This document shows, one piece after another, positions 46,472-57,578 of a stretch of 64,000 nt of DNA. The position numbers and the translations under genes were made by a program. A model generated the notes under the pieces. It saw only the letters and a list, made by a program, of their open reading frames with translations. It did no database searches and had not been told where the DNA came from. The first letter of the stretch is position 1. The number at the start of each line of letters is the position of its first letter. The stretch spans positions 24,580,422 through 24,644,421 of the forward strand of contig CM055109.1 of the NCBI GenBank assembly GCA_029204225.1. The letters are read 5' to 3'. The stretch comes from Diphasiastrum complanatum. Taxonomy: Eukaryota; Streptophyta; Lycopodiopsida; Lycopodiales; Lycopodiaceae.

Positions 46472-47228
46472 GAGCATAGATACTCCAATAGAGCAAATTG
46501 TAAAAGATCTTAATAAAGGTGATGAAAGATCATTTGAGGACATCACACTTTTTAGGAGTCTTGTACGCTCCTTGATTTGGCTTACCATTACTAGGCCCAA
46601 TCTAAGTTTTGTGTGCACAAATTGAGTCAATTTATGCAAGATCCTAAGATCCATCATTGGAAGATGGCCAAGAGAATTTTAAGATATGTATCTTCATCTT
46701 GTGATTATGGTCTACTCTATAAAAGTGAAGATCTATCCATTATTGGCTACTCGGATTCGGACTTTGCAAGTGACAAGATGGATCGAAAGTCTATTAGTGC
46801 ATACATTATCTTTCTTGGAGGCAATCTAATATCTTGGCTTTCCAAAAAGCAAGATACTATATCTCTCTCTTCATGTGAGGCCGAGTACAAAGCACTCACT
46901 ACAACTACCAAAGAAGTGATTTGGATCAAGAAGTTATTAATGGAGCTAAAGTGCATCAAGGAGGATGATCTACCAATGATCAAGTGTGATAACATCTTGG
47001 CCCAAGCTCTTGCCAATAATCCCATATTTCATGCAAGAAGCAAGCACATAGAAGTGGCACACCATTTTGTGAGAGAAAAGCTTATTGAAAGATAAATCTA
47101 TTTAGAGCATGTCAACTCGTCCTCTTGTATTGTCGATCTACTCACCAAGCCTTTGAGCAAAAGTGCTTTCATCAAGCATAGATCTAATCTTGGAGTTATA
47201 TCAAGATCAATGCTCAAATCTTCATAGA
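46472..47228 (+). pseudogene. RNase H of element 2
   Basis: Shifted frames, then an open stretch 46613-47095 with YSDSDFASD, SLSSCEAEYKAL and FHARSKHIEVAHHFV; a stop at 47093-47095, then IVDLLTKPLSKS. Confidence 0.8.
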
Positions 47229-47235
47229 CAATTTT

Positions 47236-47245
47236 TTAGGAGGGG
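47236..47245 (+). promoter_or_regulatory. Polypurine tract of element 2
   Basis: TTTTTTAGGAGGGG abuts the 3' LTR. Confidence 0.7.
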
Positions 47246-47981
47246 TGTGAAGAATTGAGAAAGATTATCTATGTCAGATATAGGGGTCTTATGTTTTTTA
47301 CATCAAGCATCTAGGTGTAGGATGTTGATAGGAATAAGTTTGGCATAGATGGCAAATTATGCATTTCCACTTGTAATGCCACTATTGAGCCAAAATAGAG
47401 TAAGAGGCTAAACACGTGCCAATTAGAGTGTAGACAAGTGTAAACCTTTTGTTTGATGAATTCCAAGAGGTCCAATAGGATTTAGAGGTGGAACCTTGTG
47501 AGGTCCAATAGGAAATTGAGGTGTGCTTGAATACAGTCCAATAGAATTAAGAGGTGCATGGATCAATGGTCCAATAGGATCAAGAGGTGACAAAGTATGG
47601 TCCAATCATAGTTAAGCATAGTGGTAGCTCGTGGATCTACTAGTATCATTGTACTCCTCATTTTGGATCTAATTGATTTGGTGATTTCATGGATTTTGTG
47701 AGTTATTGGATTTCTAGCTTTCTCTCTCTACTCGAGAGCTCATGATGCTTTTCTCTCTCTACCCAAGGAGAGCAGCTTGTTTTTACTTAGATTATTTTTT
47801 GAATACTTCCCACACGTGTGAGTGAGAGTTGGAAGTGATTGAATGCATGTAGTAGTGTGATTTTGCCATAGATTCAAAGATAGATCTTGAATCTCAATCT
47901 AGTCTTGATCTTGGTGTATCTACACACCTTAGGAGATCACAAGTACATGTAGTGGATAGTCCACACGTGTGTTATTCAACA
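47246..47981 (+). repeat. 3' LTR of element 2
   Basis: 736 bp; 17 substitutions, a 4-bp (AGAT) and a 1-bp indel relative to the 5' LTR. Confidence 0.9.
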
Positions 47982-49100
47982 TTGAACTCCAGTGATCACT
48001 ACAATCGATGCTTGCCCTTGTTGATGTCTCATATATATCGGTTGTATTTTTGGTCTTAATTGCCTTGGTCTATATTGTCCTTGTCTTGGCATATTTGCAT
48101 ATGTTCAAAAGATGAACTGACGAAAGCTTTGCTGTAGCAAATCTAAGTTTGTCGCATGTCTGGATTGGTTGTGGCAAAGATTCCATCAGATCATCTTTTT
48201 GAACTTATCCAAAAAAAAGACCATGGTTAAGGCAAGGTAGACCAAGGCTACGAAAAACAAACATGTCGAAAAACCATAGAAATTGATGATGGATGAATCA
48301 TAACCTGAATTAGTAATAGGATAAAAAACAAGAAAGAGCAAGTACAGAAAAACTGTAAATGTATTTCTATTATAATTTTCTGTACATGTGTCTCATCCAC
48401 ATCAAGTGAGACAAATATTTAATCAGCATCAACTATCTATAATATGATTTTTTGATAACAAGATTCATTGTCTCCTGCAGAAAATGCACTATCTCCATTG
48501 GGGAGATCTTCAGTCACTTGAACTCCAGTGATGACTACAATTGATGCTTGCCCTTGTTGAAGTCTCGTATATATTGGTTGTATTTTTGGTCTTCATTGCC
48601 TTAGTTTGTATTGTCCTTTTGTTGGCATATTTGAATATGTTCAGATGATGATCTGATCAAAGCTTTGTTGCAACAAATCTAAGTGAACTAATGTTGCATG
48701 TTTGGATTGGTTGTGGCAAAGGTTCGATCAGATCATCATTTTGAACTTATCCAAAAAAGACCATGGTAAAGGCAAGACAGACCAAGGCTATGAAAAACAA
48801 ACATGTTGAAAAACAATAGAAATTGAAGATGAATGAATCATAACCTAAATTGATACGAGGAAAAAAAAAACAAGCAAGAACAACCATAGAAAAACTATAA
48901 GTATATTTCTATTAAAATTTTCTATACATGTGTCTCATCCACATCAATTGAGACGAATATTTAATCAGTATCAACTATCTATGATCTCTAGATCCATTTC
49001 TCCAGCTCAAAGTAGCTTGGGTGGAGAACACTCGGCCACTGCAACTGGATATGAATTTTCGATCACAAGCTTTATGGTCTCTTGCTTAAAGTGCATTATC
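47982..49100 (-). repeat. Tandem exon-like modules (two clear copies, one diverged)
   Basis: Units at about 47982-48515 and 48516-48990 share TTGAACTCCAGTGAT and GCTTGCCCTTGTTGA and continue in parallel, including CATGTGTCTCATCCACATCAA. The minus strand reads NGDSAF and NESCYQK in the second; a diverged third module is at 49000-49100 (KACDRKFI). Element 2 sits in the first. They may be terminal exons of the neighbouring minus-strand gene. Confidence 0.5.
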
Positions 49101-49199
49101 TAAGATCAGCTAATAGGAATTTGTAATTAATAAAAGATCAGCGAATAGGAATTTGTATATGAAAAAAACAAAAACATAATCAAAAGTAATTAATTGAAT

Positions 49200-50380
49200 A
49201 ATACCCCTTCCAGATTTGGAAGTACATCTTGTAATGCAAGCCAACTGAAAAAGTGTTTGGCATTGTATACGGTACACCAACCATAGTTTTCAGAAACAAC
49301 CTGCTAGGAGGATGACAGATCCAAATTTGAACATTATGAGATATTAGATCAATGTGCAGGATGTAAGAATAAAATCTACAACAGAAAGAAGTGCGTGTCG
49401 AACCGATATCAAAAAAAAATTTGATTGAATATCGGATCAGCACACACTTTATGAAAGTTAACCAATCAATAACTACAAGGGTGCATCAAACCGATATTGA
49501 AAAATTTATACCTCTGCATCAACCATTTTCAGCTTCGAATATGCTTTTGCATTTGGTACTGGAAAGAGTTCTAGTATTTTTTGTATATGGGTCCTAGAAA
49601 TTTTGTGTGTGTGTGTGATAGAGTTCATCTTTGAACAAACTGGATTATACACACCCTCATCATTGACATACAAGGACAACACATATAAGCTCCAATGATC
49701 ACTGAAATCATAAAACAGTAAATTTATGAGAATCAATCTGAAATCAAACTTCATATGAAAAATTCAGTAAAATAAAATCTAAAAAATAGACACTTACTTT
49801 GTTATGTATGGCAGCACGAGAATTGGAGTCCCCAATCTGACGTATTGGAGCATATCATCGTGCAGACATTCCAAATCAGGGAAATCAAATACATCCATGA
49901 ATTGAAGGGAAAACAATGCAACATCTATAAACAATGGGTTCTGGAAGACCTCCATCAAGTACTGAATTGCCCCACCACCTACATTGTCCCCTACATTTTA
50001 TCCCTACTTTCTAATTCACCAGTATCTAAACTAGAAAGAGGGAGACCAGCATTGGTCTTCGGCATCCTAAAACTGTATTGAGGACCTAAACCTTTAAGAT
50101 ATGTGTTTAACAATTGGTCATACTATACATATCGAGGAGTATTTACAAAGGCAAGTGCGGGGGGTGACATAAGTATTACTGATAAACCACATAAAGAATT
50201 GTCATTCAAAATTGATTCTATCTTTACACTAAGAAAATAATCTAAATCGCTTCCAAGAACAAGACGAGGGGAACTCATATTTATGGGTTTAGGAGGAGGA
50301 GATTTAGGAGGTGGAGATTTATTAGGAGAGGAAGATTTAGCAGGAGAAGTTAAAGATTGTCGTGCTATACCAACAGGGTT
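49200..50380 (-). pseudogene. C48 (Ulp1-like) cysteine peptidase remnant with Pro/Ser-rich N-terminal part
   Basis: Reading the minus strand: SSPNKSPPPKSPPPK (50350-50290), then LGSDLDYFLSVKIESIL, a stop near 50127, and FRMPKTNAGLPLSS. An exon to 49798 has NPLFIDVALFSLQF and ILVLPYIT. Its donor GTAAGT and the acceptor ending at 49702 join in phase to give PYITNDHWSLYVLSLY, the catalytic-His region of C48 peptidases. An exon from 49375 reads YSYILHIDLISH, fitting the catalytic Asp region. The Cys exon is not certain; the NGDSAF module at 48500 could be it, with Ser in place of Cys. Proteases of this class deconjugate SUMO-like modifiers and are often carried by plant DNA transposons. Broken by stops and frameshifts. 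Confidence 0.45.
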
Positions 50381-51590
50381 AATATAGATTTTGTAGTGAA
50401 AAGTATCGTTCCCACAGAGGACAACGTTAGAAAGTTGTGTTTTTGGTGTAATTATGGCAGGTGGTTTTGAATGTTATTCTGGTTGTCGACAGACATTAAA
50501 AAGTAACCAATATTACTTGGAATGGGTAATGTTAATGAATTTAGAACAACAATCTGGCCTCTATCAAATTGAAGGAAGCGCGTTCCAGAAATGAAATGTT
50601 ATCTGAGTAGTATAGCAGACTACACTCTGGCTGACTAAGGTGTCAACATAGAATCGGAAATTGTTTGATGTATTCACAACAACGCAGACAATTAATTAAT
50701 CGAGTTTGCGAACTATTCGTTCCTAGACAATAGTCCTCAACAACTAAAGCCCAAATTAATGGTTAAAGAGCACGAATGGTTTTAGAGCACGTTAGAAACT
50801 TATGTCAATGCCAATCAGGAAAACAGATCAGAGACTCAATTCTTTAGATAGGGACTGTCATCTCATTTGTATACATACAACTTAATTCAATGATCGTGCT
50901 AGACTACACAAAGATAGTCATTATTCGAGTGTCGAAAAGAATGTATTCGGGATAGATGATTTTAAGACAATTCTTTAGAGCATGCTTTACGGAAATACAA
51001 CAAACGATCGTAATGCACTAGAGCGTCTATCTGATCGGAGAGTGATTCATGAAATGCGTTAGAGATTGTTAGTAGACTCAAGATCACTCACACTCAGCAG
51101 TGCGGCGAACATAGATAAGGGAGAATAACTCATAGAACTCTATTCACTTCTTCAATCTCTTACATAAGCATAAACTCTTCTCTCTGGATGATCGAGACTG
51201 AAGTGTGAGATCAATATATGTTTTACGGGGCAAACAAACACACCTCTTAAACAATAGGTGTGTCGCTCCCTCGAAAGGGTCTAGTTAAGAATTAAACTGA
51301 AAATACATTCAACTATACCATAAGAGGTATACTTAACTATGAGTTAAAGTTACTCTAGTTTAACACGTCTTTTCATAACTAGTCATTTCATATGGACAAC
51401 CTAGTTAAGGGTTATCCAAGGCAATGTCTTTTCCTATTAAAGGTCTAGCCCTTAATTTATAAGGCAAGTATCTAGGAGATATATTCTCAAAAAATGACTT
51501 AGGCCTCTTCATGATTTATACTTAACCAACTCATATCTTCATTTTCGAGTATATCATGCCATATTTATGTTGATATTCAATTTTTGACAT
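50381..51590. other. Unrecognised 1.2-kb insertion between two Pro/Ser-rich coding stretches
   Basis: AT-rich, no ORF or domain seen. It separates SPAKSSSPNK (downstream) from SPPNCPPKYPSSPS (upstream) on the minus strand, so it is an intron or a mobile insertion. Contains AAGTATCGTTCCCACAGAGG, a phrase I associate with plant repeats, but no terminal repeats were found. Confidence 0.3.
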
Positions 51591-51780
51591 TTGCGTGGCA
51601 TCGCAAAGATGCAGTGGAAGGAGAAGAAGGATACTTAGGAGGACAATTAGGAGGAGAATGCCTAGAAGAAAGAAGAGTATTCAGAGGAGATGGCTTGGAA
51701 AAATCCCTTACTTTAGATGGAGGGTCAAGAGACCTCCTCTTCTTTGAAACACTCCCGTTCTATATACGAATAACAAGCCG
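51591..51780 (-). pseudogene. Basic, Pro/Ser-rich coding stretch
   Basis: The minus-strand frame reads NGSVSKKRRSLDPPSK, KPSPLNTLLSSRHSPPN and PPKYPSSPSTASL. It lies between the histone-like sequence and the C48 remnant and has the look of a disordered linker. Confidence 0.35.
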
Positions 51781-51823
51781 GGTTTTATACGAATAATTGC
51801 TTTCGTTTTCTCCTCTTTGAATC

Positions 51824-52224
51824 TTATTCTAGAGGAGAGGAGGGAGCAGGTCTAAAGTATTCAGCAAACTTGTCATATGTGTCCCAAAGCCTGAACAAAA
51901 TTTTGAAATCCTTGGACATGATGATCACCCTCTTGGCATGGACAGCTGCAACAATAGTGTCTAGAAAAATTTCACCTGAAAATCCTCATATGCTGTGTGC
52001 AGCGTCTCAATTGCCGTTACAGTCCACCTCACATCTGCAGATCTACTTCTTGTAACGTCTCTGATGGACCTTTGTATGTGAGATTTCAAAATCAGAAGAT
52101 TATTTGTCTTATGAAGCTTCCGAATATCCTTGAGTCAGGGTGGGTCTCTTCTTCTGCCCCTTGGCCTAGGAGGTGGTGGTGGTGGACGAAGTGGTTGTTG
52201 TGGATTTCCCTGACCCTTTTTTAT
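51824..52224 (-). pseudogene. Divergent histone H3 / CENH3-like pseudogene
   Basis: Minus strand, N-terminal tail first: QQPLRPPPPPPRPRGRRR, then a stop (52137-52135), then LKDIRKLHKTNNLLIL where H3 has LREIRKYQKSTELLIR. Next come IQRSIRDV (H3 FQRLVREI) and DVRWTVTAIETLHTAYEDF (H3 DLRFQSSAVLALQEAAEAY; plant CENH3 has RWTAEAL and AAEDF). After a one-base shift in the A/T run 51965-51969 follow LDT, AAVHAKRVIIMSKDF (H3 CAIHAKRVTIMPKDI). Spacing is the same as canonical H3 through loop 1. RWT and KDF favour a CENH3-type or other divergent H3. The normal ARRIRGE end is replaced by FRLWDTYDKF and about 18 more residues. One stop and one frameshift make it a pseudogene unless hidden introns exist. 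Confidence 0.6.
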
Positions 52225-52479
52225 ATCCAATAATTATAATTTTGGAAAATTCCAAAGGCCAGATTTTCACCCGATAGTTAATCAACGCGCATATAAAGCA
52301 TTTGAAAATCAGAGTATGGGTTCTCACACGATCATCCGATACTGGACAGAATATGAATGATCAGAGCTTGATTCGATAGATTCTACATAACTTTGGCCAG
52401 TATGAAGAGTCTTCTGAATCAAACATTGGTCATGCATATAGGGTCCAACAGTTTCAAAATTTTTGATAATATTTTGGTC

Positions 52480-53275
52480 TTGGAATAGCGATTCGATGGA
52501 TCTATCAACAAATTCAATGCAAGACTTTGTGTCACTCTCAAATCAAAGGTCCTGACTTTGAAGACACTTTTTCACATATTGCAAAAATGTTAACTATAAG
52601 AATTCTCATTTCTCTTGCATGTTATCATAATTGGAGGATGTTTCAACTTGATGTTTCTAATGCCTTCCTCGATGGTTATCTTGAGGAGAAGATTTATATA
52701 GAGCAACCATCTGGATTCGTGAAAGTTGTTAAAGAAACAAAAGTTTGTCTTTTGTTCAAAGCCTCTATGGACTAAAACAAGCACCAAGTTCTTGGTATGC
52801 AAGGCTCAACTCCTTTCTCATGTCACTTGGATTTCATCTTAGTGAATACGACCCTTCATTGTACATTGAGTTTGTAAATAACTTTGTAGTCATTTTTCCC
52901 ATCTATGTAGATGATATCATTCTTAGTCGAAATAATGAGGAGCTACTTGAAGAAACAAAATGTGCACTTGGTAGTGAATTTAAGATGCAAGATCTAGGAG
53001 TTCTTCACTACATTTTAGGCCTAGAAATAGACTTTTGGAAAGGTCATGCTTTCGTAAGTCAAAGTAGATATGCTCTTTCCATGCTTAAGAAATTTCAAAT
53101 GGAAAATCGTACAGGCATAGATACTCCAATGGAACAAATTGTAAAAGTTCCTATAAAAGAGGATAAAAGATCCTTCGAGGAGTTCACTCTTTATAGGAGT
53201 CTTATTGGCTCTCTCATTTGGTTGAGAGTCACTAGGCCTGATCTAAGTTTTATTGTGCACAAATTAAGCCAATAA
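52480..53275 (+). pseudogene. Copia reverse transcriptase fragment
   Basis: Begins mid-RT (DGSINKFNARLC), then KMLTIRILISLAC and QLDVSNAFLDGYLEE; a shift near 52745, then QSLYGLKQAP, PIYVDDIILSR and LHYILGLEIDF to a stop at 53273. No gag or integrase upstream: a truncated element. Related to element 2 RT but a distinct family. Confidence 0.8.
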
Positions 53276-53850
53276 ATGTAGGATGGAAATTGGCAAAGAG
53301 AACCTTGAGATGTGTATCTTCTACCTTAGACTATGGATTGATCTATAAAGGAGACGATCTCACTTTGGTTGCATTTTCATACTCGTATTTTGCAAGAGAC
53401 AGAGTGGATAGAAAATTCACAAGTGATTACACAGTTTTCATTGGAGGGAATCTAGTTTCTTGGCTATCAAAGAAGCAAGCAACTATATCCTTGTCATTTT
53501 GTGAAGTTGAGTACAAAGCTCTTACAACCACAGCTAAGGAAGTTTTATGGATCAAGAGGCTACTTATGGAGCTAAAGTGTTATGGAAATGAAGACCTTCC
53601 AATTATCAATAATGATAACATCTCGGCTCAGGCTCTTGCAAACAATCTTGTATTCCATGCGAGGAGCAAACACATCAAGGTAGCTCATCACTTTGTAAGA
53701 GAGAAAGTAATTGGGAGAGAGATCTTATTGGAGCATGTTGGATCTTCAAATTGTGTTGTAGATCTTCTCACCAAGCCATTGCTCAAGAATGCATTTTTCA
53801 AGATGAGATCTAATCTTGGCTTAATCTCAAAGTCTACGGTGAATAGGTAG
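53276..53850 (+). pseudogene. Copia RNase H, same fragment
   Basis: An open stretch 53290-53850: AKRTLRCVSSTLDYG, SWLSKKQATISLS, KHIKVAHHFV, VVDLLTKPLLKNAF. It parallels 29650-30148 at about 95% by eye. The catalytic SDSD is altered (SYSY), so inactive. Confidence 0.8.
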
Positions 53851-53864
53851 ATATATTTTAAGGA

Positions 53865-54559
53865 GTGTGAAAAGTCGTAAAACATATCTTCCTGTGTCGA
53901 CTTTGGGGGTTATGCTCACCTTATTTCTTGTAAATATTATATTGTACATTAAGGTATGTGAAGTGAGTAGATAACCTTCTAGAATAGGTTGAATTTGAGT
54001 CAGGTAGGTTCAATTTTGATGTCATGCAAAATATTAGATGACATGCAATGTTAGTCATAATGCATGCATGCAACATGCGAATCAATTTACATAATCTACA
54101 CATGTCTAGGTAGCTTAGGGAGTTGGCATGCAATCAGTGCATGCAACATGCAAATTAGTTTACATAATCTACACATGTCTAGGTAGCTTAGGGAGCTGAC
54201 ATGCAATCCACGCAACATCCATACATGCAATTTTACATGTGGATCTATGATATATGAGTTAACTGGAAGATGAGGACATTCCATGCAAATCCACTATAGG
54301 AACTCAAGCCTCATTGATGTAGGAAAACTTTGGCTTGTTTTGCCATATTGTGAATATTGAGATTTTGGTGTTTTGGGCTCATTCTCTACCCGAGTTTTTT
54401 GGTTATCATTTTATCTCGCTACCCGAGACCAGCCTATTTTTCCCATAATGAGCACTATCATAGTAAGGAGTTAGTTTTTTGGTCTATGATATGCCATTGT
54501 GCTCTTGCTTGGATGTTTCAACTAAACTGTTCTTTGATCAGTCCCGTGCAATCACAACA
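53865..54559 (+). repeat. Copia 3' LTR (second copy)
   Basis: Matches 30167-30862, including the 72-bp internal tandem. Starts TGTGAAAAG after TTTTAAGGAG. Confidence 0.6.
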
Positions 54560-54630
54560 CTCCATATAGATCCTGTAGGGTGCTAAAAACTTCATAATAA
54601 GTTGATTGGGGGTACTTTGTTGTAAACGTA

Positions 54631-56330
54631 CTGGTTATCAACTGATATTTTGGTTTTACTTTGACATCTAGTAACATCAAAGGTTTTGGTAATATCGTAC
54701 TGGCGACAATATAGTTGTCACAAACATTATTGATACCAATTCAGAGTTAGAAGTGTATATGTTCTACTTTGGTAACTGTAGCCACGAATATAGAGCACTA
54801 AGATTGAACATGGCAAAGACCCTCAATAATTTTTACATTTCTTTGGTTTGATCGACGTACATACCTTTTAGTTATAGTCGGCCTCTTAGGTTTCGTAAAT
54901 GTTTGGACAATGTTATAGTTGCCCTATTAGATCAGAATTCAATTAATAGTAATCAAAAAAAAAATATGAAAATACTGACATATTGAATATGTGTTGGAAG
55001 AAAGATAAGAAGAAAGTCGACATAGCAGATAGATCAAACTATTGATTAGTTCTTCTAAAACTCATACATCAAATGACACACTCTCAGCTAGTTATAGTAC
55101 AAAGCGGTTTGTAGATGCAGCTTAAAAAATAACATGGCTGTTAACATGACATCAAATGAGACACTCTCACCTAGTTATAGTGCATAGAGGTTTGTAGACA
55201 TTGCTTTAGAAATGACATGGATGCTAACATGACCAGTCACTTGGTTGGTTTTACATCAATACATATCTACATTTCAAAATAGTCTGGCCCCAATTAATAG
55301 AATTTTCCTTTACGATGTCAAAAGCTCTTGCCAATTAGATGCAAAATGACTATAGAGAGATCATGCACTTTGTTGGGGGTAACTTCATCTATGATCTATT
55401 TAGTAATATACTATATATAATTATCATTCTCCAAGAAAGAGAAGCAATGCTATCCATATGATTTCATGATACAAAAGACAAAAGGATGGTTATGTGAAAA
55501 GGTACTGGTTATCAACTGATATTTTGGTTTTACTTTGACATCTAGTAAAATCAAAGGTTTTGGTAATATCGTACTAATATAGTTGTCACAAACATTATTG
55601 ATACGAATTCAAAGTTAGAAGTGTATATGTTTTACTTTGGTAATTGTAGCCAAGAATCTTAGAGCACTAAGACTGAACATGGCAAAGACCCTCAATAATA
55701 TTTACATTTCCTTGGTCGGATCCACGTAAATACCTTTTAGGTATAGTCGGCATGTCAGGTTTGGTAATTGTTTGGACAATGTTATAGTTGCCCTATTAGA
55801 TCATAATTAGATTAATAGTAATCGATAACAAATATGAAAATTCTAACATATTGAACATGTGTTGGAAGAAAGATAAGCAGAAAGTCTACATAGCAGATAG
55901 ATCAAACTATTGATTACTTCTCGTAAAACTCATACATCAAATGACACGCTCTTAGCTAGTTATAGTGCAAAGCGGTTTGTAGACGTAGCTTAAAAAATAA
56001 CATGGTCGTTAACATGACATCAAATGACACACTCTCACCTAGTTATAGTGCATAGAGGTTTGTAGACATTGGATGCTAACATGACCAGTCACTTGGTTGG
56101 ATTTACATCATTACATATCTATGTCTTCAAAATAGTTTGGCCCCGATCAATAGAATTTGCCTTTACGATGTCAATTTTAATACATCGGACAAAGTTAGCT
56201 CATTTAAACTTTTATATCATATACAAAAAATCTGACCTACACATTAAATGTATAATTTATTACAAAGTAGGGCTCCACACACTTTGTAATTTACAATCAT
56301 TCTCTAATTTGCCATTAATTTAAGTCATTT
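54631..56330. repeat. Repeat R, two tandem units (second array)
   Basis: Unit starts at 54644 and 55518 (GATATTTTGG), parallel to 30947 and 31820. Part of a segmental duplication about 23.7 kb away from the first array. Confidence 0.75.
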
Positions 56331-57355
56331 ACAATGAAATAGAATGGCATTTAGGATGAAATAGAAATTAATGTTTAATGATATAACTAGCCTATTTACT
56401 TATCAATTTAGATTCATTAAAAAAATTCTTGTTGAATTTGAGATTCTGGAAAATTGCACCATCACTTAGATGCCTATCCTAGAACAATTTGCATTCAAAA
56501 TAAGATTAAAGAACAACCAAACAATTTTTATAATGAATGTAAAAATTTGCAGTTTTGGGACTTCTATGAGGATTCCTTTGGGGATGAATAAAAACCCATG
56601 AAAATCATTAAAAATTAATATTGAGTCATCAAAAGTTTGTATTTCCTAAACCTTAACAACTAAAATCTAAACTTTGAAGATTAGGTCATAAACCTGGCAA
56701 TTGTTAAAAGGTTGGCCACAAGAAACACCAACTCTATCCTATGTAGTGAGATTTCAAAAAATCAACAAACATTTCCAAATTAAAAAGATAAATAAATAAA
56801 CAGGTAAACGTAGATGAATATGCGTGGAAAGAATCTAAACACCCAAAAAATGACCTATGTTGGATGAGTTACAAGATGACTATCATACCACATGAATTAA
56901 CTTGTTGGACACGTGCAACGAATTTAGCGATAAATCACAAATTGCATCCATAAGCTTTATAGATTTTAGAGCCATGGCTCTAAGTGCGTGGATCCATGTA
57001 AAAGTTAGAGCTTTCTTTCCATAGGCCAAGGCTATTATGGGCTTTACGCATAATGCCCTCGAGCATGAGGATGCATGCAATTGTGATTGATTCTGATTAA
57101 ATCATAACAATAGTAAACATGCATAGTTTAATCATTATATTAGTGTAAAGGACACAAGTAAACACTAAAAAATATAAATTATTTGATGTACTTTTCTCGC
57201 TAACGGCTAAAATAGCAGGACCTAAGAATTAGTGCTTTCTAATTTGAATACTCCCACTGGAACTGGTTTTAGGGGGAATTACTCATTTGGAATTTAGCAC
57301 CGTCGCTTTTGGTTTGAAATTTGTCTACTCCAGCTAATGTCGTCTCTAGTGTCTT
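56331..57355. repeat. Spacer and SPH upstream region (copy C)
   Basis: Matches 32640-33611 and 2070-2818. No gene seen. Confidence 0.6.
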
Positions 57356-57361
57356 TATAAA
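57356..57361 (+). promoter_or_regulatory. TATA box of SPH copy C
   Basis: TATAAA, 88 bp before the ATG. Confidence 0.6.
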
Positions 57362-57443
57362 GCAAGTCCACAAAAGTAAAGCACGCTCTCTGTTTGTCTC
57401 TCTCTCTTGCTCGTTCCGTGCCGCACGCTCTCTCTCTCTCCCT

Positions 57444-57578
57444 ATGGCGATCATTCACTTTTTCTCTATGTTTGCCACCTTGTTTCTACTTCAGGTGTCT
57501 TTCTCTATGATCGACGTACATACCCCTTTAGTTATAGTTGGTCTCTTAGGTTTCGTAATTGTTTGGACAATGTTATAG
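57444..57578 (+). pseudogene. Truncated SPH copy C fused to repeat R
   Basis: The first 20 codons (signal peptide MAIIHFFSMFATLFLLQVSF) are kept, with TATA box and leader. At about 57504 the sequence switches to the inside of repeat R (ATCGACGTACATACC, as at 31157), giving a 44-residue chimeric ORF whose new tail VIVGLLGFVIVWTML is hydrophobic. Probably a dead copy; if expressed it would be a small membrane peptide. Confidence 0.6.

Larger units (their letters stand above)
37670..47981 (+). mobile_element. Element 2: 10.3-kb Ty1/copia retrotransposon with a nested element
   Basis: Flanked by TTGAA duplications. The LTRs (731 and 736 bp) differ by about 17 substitutions and two small indels (about 2.3%). 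It has a Met-type primer site, gag, protease, integrase, RT (YVDD), RNase H and a purine tract in copia order. All reading frames are interrupted by stops or shifts, and element 3 interrupts the protease region at 40238-44347. Same family as element 1. Confidence 0.9.

Noticed and set aside
49845-50081. Plus-strand 78-codon ORF
   Set aside because: It is the antisense of the better supported C48-like exon.
51961-51975. A 15-nt GT..AG intron joining the two histone frames
   Set aside because: Far too short to be spliced; a one-base indel in the A/T run explains it better.
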